Origin: Adiantum capillus-veneris
Lineage: Eukaryota > Streptophyta > Polypodiopsida > Polypodiales > Pteridaceae
Direction: 5' to 3'
Assembly (NCBI GenBank): GCA_014529385.2
Contig: CM043963.1
Span: forward strand, 107,640,412 to 107,700,411
DNA: 60,000 bases
Shown here: one piece after another, positions 57,290 through 60,000 of the stretch
How positions within the stretch are numbered: the first letter of the stretch is position 1
How the letters are laid out: every line of letters starts with the position of its first letter
Position numbers and translations under genes: made by a program
Notes under the pieces: generated by a model
What the model was told of the DNA's origin: nothing
The model's database searches: none
Seen by the model: the letters and a program-made list of their open reading frames with translations, nothing else

Positions 57290-58140
57290 AGTAGACTATG
57301 CTAAACCAACACATCGAGGTAAAGTTTCACAATCCGAGGAGTATCTGCTAGGTCCTCCTCCTCCATCCACTTCACTTCAAATGCAGGAAAGTTCTTGAAC
57401 TAAACCAAGAACCGCCTTCGGACTTTACCTTTCTTCGTATCGTTATGTGCCAAAGTCTGTTCAGGAACAAGGATCTCCTCGTTTTCTTCCACTTCGGGTT
57501 GCTCATCAGGCTCCCCATCATCAGGCACATCACCCTTAACAGGGTTCAAGAGACTCACATGCAATGCATTATGAATCCTCCAAGTATCTGGCAGTTTCAA
57601 TCGGAAGGAGACATCATTTATCTTGTCAGTGATCTGGAAAGGTCCGTAGTATCGCATACTAAGCTTTGGAAAAAGTCTCTCCTTTCCCTTTTTCTTTCGT
57701 AGGCGTGCCTTCTCAAAACGTAAGAGCACCCAATCATCCTCCTTCAATTTCATGTCGCGACGATGGCGATCCGCTGCCTTTTCCTGTCGTTCTTGAGACT
57801 TTTGCAAAGTCTCGCGAACCTTGGCAAAAGCCGTATCCAAATCTCGCGAATATTCATCCGCTTCAAATATCTAATCTTTCGTGCTCAGGAAGGATGGAAC
57901 CTTCGCAGCACTTTCAACAATCTCACATGGCGTCTTCCCCGTCGAAGAGTGTATCATGTTATTATAGGCAAATTCCACCAAAGGTAAGTTCTTTTCCCAT
58001 TGAGTCTTCTGATCCGAGATACAAGACTTCAATAAATCTAAAATCACTGAATTGGCAATCTCAAATTGCCCGTCAGTCTGCAAGTGGAACGATGACTAGA
58101 ACTGCAACTGCGTGCCAATGTTCTCCCAAATTGCCTTCCA
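57290..58140 (-). pseudogene. Second family 2 gypsy, integrase C-terminal half and chromodomain-like tail
   Basis: Minus strand: 57871-58083 gives the integrase core end ('WEKNLPLVEFAYNNMIHSST'). 57400-57840 gives 'VRETLQKSQERQEKAADRHR', 'LKEDDWVLLRF', 'LSMRYYGPFQITDKI' and 'LPDTWRIHNALHVSLL'. After a stop near 57400, 'FKNFPAFEVKWMEEED' suggests a chromodomain-like end. This is the domain order of a gypsy chromovirus. Frame breaks near 57845 and 58090 and the stop make it defective. Confidence 0.8.
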
Positions 58141-58148
58141 AAACAAAC

Positions 58149-59231
58149 TCATAAATCTGGGTCTCTGTCGGAGACAATCATCTCAGACGTGCCATGTAAT
58201 CGAAAAATCATCGTGATCATTCTTAGTTCTCGGGAGATCAAAAATGAAATCCATTTCAATACTTTCCCAGGGGTGGGTGGGTATGGGTAAAGGCTGTAAC
58301 AATCCCTGTGCCTTATGCCTGTCAAACTTGACCTTCTGGCATACAAGCAACTGCGCACAAACTCTTCCACATCCTTTTTGAGTCTCGGCCCAAAGAAGTA
58401 TCTCTCTTCCCCTTTCATGGTGGTAGCAATGCCGCGGTGACCCGTAAAAGGTCGACAGTAGTGGCATTCAGTCATAACCTTTTCCCTCAACGGCTGTGTA
58501 GCGCACAGCATAGTCTTTTTCATCAAGTAGCCTTCCCGAAGGGAGTATCCAGCTACTGTCTCCCCATCCCGTAGCCGTGTGAAAATATCTGCAAAATCTG
58601 TATCTGTGGCATACTGATCGACCATCTCCTCGAAGCTCCTATGATGTATCGCGAAAATAGCGAGAACCAACGGTTTCCGAGACAAAGTATCTGATACCAC
58701 ATTCCTCTGTCCCTGCACATGGACAATCTGGAAGTGGAACCGTGACAAGATGTTCGCCCACCGCATCTGCTTTTCCGAAAGCTGCTTCTGTGACAAGAAG
58801 TAGCGCAAACTCTGATGGTTTGTAAAGACAGTAAAATCCGCTCCGAGTAGGTAATGCCGCCACTGAGTAAGAGCATGGATAACCGCCAAAAGCTCTTTCT
58901 CATAGATCTGTGCTGTCATCTTCGGCCTAGAGAACAAACGGCTCTCGTAAGCTATAACATGGCCTTCTTGCATCAAGACCGCACCCAGACTACAACCACA
59001 AGCATCACAATATACTTCAAATGACTTCTGCAAGTCCGGCAAAGTCAAAATAGGTCCCGTAGTCAATTTCTCTTTCAATGTCCGAAAGGCAGTCACCTCT
59101 GTGGGTCCCCACGAAAAGGGTACTCCTTTCTGTGTCAAGATATGCAAAAGGGGAAGCAACCTCTGAAAACTTTCGTATGAACCGCATGTAGTACGAACAC
59201 AGTCCCAAGAAGCTTCTAGCTTCATGGACAT
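58149..59231 (-). pseudogene. Second family 2 gypsy, RT end, RNase H and integrase N-terminal half
   Basis: A 360-codon minus-strand frame. It holds the RNase H 'FEVYCDACGCSLGAVLMQEG', 'YEKELLAVIHALTQWRHYLL', 'FTVFTNHQSLRYFLSQKQLS' and 'RNVVSDTLSR', where the family has D in T-D-H and here there is N. The H2C2-type integrase zinc region follows ('HYCRPFTGHRGIATTM', with the cysteine pair changed to 'CLYARR'), then 'TSEMIVSDRD'. A frame slip near 58180-58270 affects the core. The frame joins the RT frame near 59160 through another slip. Confidence 0.82.
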
Positions 59232-60000
59232 TCCTCAAATCGGGCCAATCACGGATAGTCTCTATCTTGGCCGGGTCCATTTGCACTCCTGCTGCTGACA
59301 CAATGTGTCCCAAAAAGTGTATCTCTGGTAGGAAAAATTCACTTTTCTTTGCATTAATCACTAACGTGTGATCTCGTAATGCCTGAAAGACTTGAAGCAG
59401 ATGATCTCTGTGTTCTGCCTCATTCTTGGAGAAAACAATGATGTCGTCAAAGAAAGTGCCAACAAATAGCCTGTACTCTCGAAAAATCCTGTCCATCATC
59501 CGGTTAAATGTCGCAGGAGCATTGGTTAAGCCAAAAGGCATCACCAAAAACTCAAATAACCCAAAAGTCGTCCGAAAAGCTGTCTTGTAGACATCTCCTG
59601 GCGCTATCCTGATCTGATGATATCCACTCTTCAAGTCAATCCTGCTAAAGCACGAGGATCCCTGTAACTTGTCGAGTATATCATCGATCCTAGGAATTGG
59701 AAATCTGTTCTTGATGGTGATTTCGTTGAGAGTGCTATAATCGATGCACATTCTCCAAGATCCGTCTTTCTTCAAAACCAACAACACTGGAGAGCAATAC
59801 GGTGAAGTACTAGGCTGGACACTGGGTTCATAATCTTTTCATTCTGTACTCGGCTCACACGATAAGGTGGCCAATTCGGTGGCGTGCTTCCAGATATCAG
59901 ATCAATGGTATGATCTTCAGGCCCTCTCAAAAGCAATCGGCATGAGCGTGGAGAAAAAATCTTGGCGTTCTTTTCTTCAGGTCAAAACATATTCAACCTT
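59017..60000 (-). pseudogene. Second family 2 gypsy, reverse transcriptase (continues beyond the window)
   Basis: Minus strand: from 59787, 'LLVLKKDGSWRMCIDYSTLN', 'KNRFPIPRIDDILDKLQGSS', 'FSRIDLKSGYHQIRIAPGDV', 'MPFGLTNAPATFNRMM', catalytic 'FFDD', 'KKSEFFLPEIHFLGHIVS' and 'SFLGLCSYYMRFI'. The frame is open upstream through 'SVQPSTSPYCSPV', with decayed linker to 60000. The RT core itself is complete. Protease, gag and the 5' LTR must lie right of the window. The frame leaves RT at about 59160. Confidence 0.88.

Overview
The window looks like nuclear DNA of a land plant with a large, retrotransposon-rich genome. The evidence is GT-AG introns in a conserved plant-type gene, LTR retrotransposons primed by initiator tRNA-Met, L1-type LINEs, a hAT-like element and long GA microsatellites. 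The element style suggested a fern to me, but that is a weak guess. There are no bacterial-type genes, no CRISPR array, and I found no tRNA or rRNA gene.

Only one host gene is recognisable. It is a multi-exon gene at 29063-31208 (+) for the 65 kDa protein of the U11/U12 minor-spliceosome di-snRNP. Seven complete exons and the start of an eighth keep phase without a stop. Exon 8 then runs in frame into a 5'-truncated LINE reverse transcriptase at about 31209, before the C-terminal RRM. In this window the gene is therefore broken.

The left part (1-28.9 kb) holds decayed Ty3/gypsy and Ty1/copia material. Family 1 gypsy (LTR termini TGTCATAATAA/TGTTACA) appears as a 3' LTR fragment (117-1497), a heavily decayed minus-strand copy (3600-8776), and a better-kept minus-strand copy with LTR, PBS, gag, protease and RT (19487-24371). 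Between these lie copia pieces in two orientations (8780-11165), a LINE scrap, a tandemly duplicated gypsy integrase block (11867-14450), and a long broken coiled-coil ORF (17271-19513) that may resume beyond the family 1 copy (24372-24986).

The right part (31.2-60 kb) is a nest of insertions. A family 2 gypsy (minus strand, 3' LTR at 32786-37108, gag and 5' LTR at 44406-45849) has element B in its 3' LTR (32920-36701, target duplication TATTG), a 728-bp hAT-like element in its 3' non-coding part (37227-37954, duplication GACACAAG), and element C inside it. Element C contains element D (39793-43274, duplication TGGGG). A minus-strand LINE (about 45950-54430) is split by element E (48289-52642, duplication CCATC). 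A plus-strand LINE ORF1 (55097-56111) is cut by a second family 2 gypsy (56112 to beyond 60000).

B, C, D and E have LTRs, PBS and PPT but no visible polymerase. B shares an LTR core with family 2, and most families share TGTCA...TACA-like ends. The most interesting reading is a community of non-autonomous LTR elements probably mobilised by the gypsy families beside them. The other notable event is the LINE in the minor-spliceosome gene.
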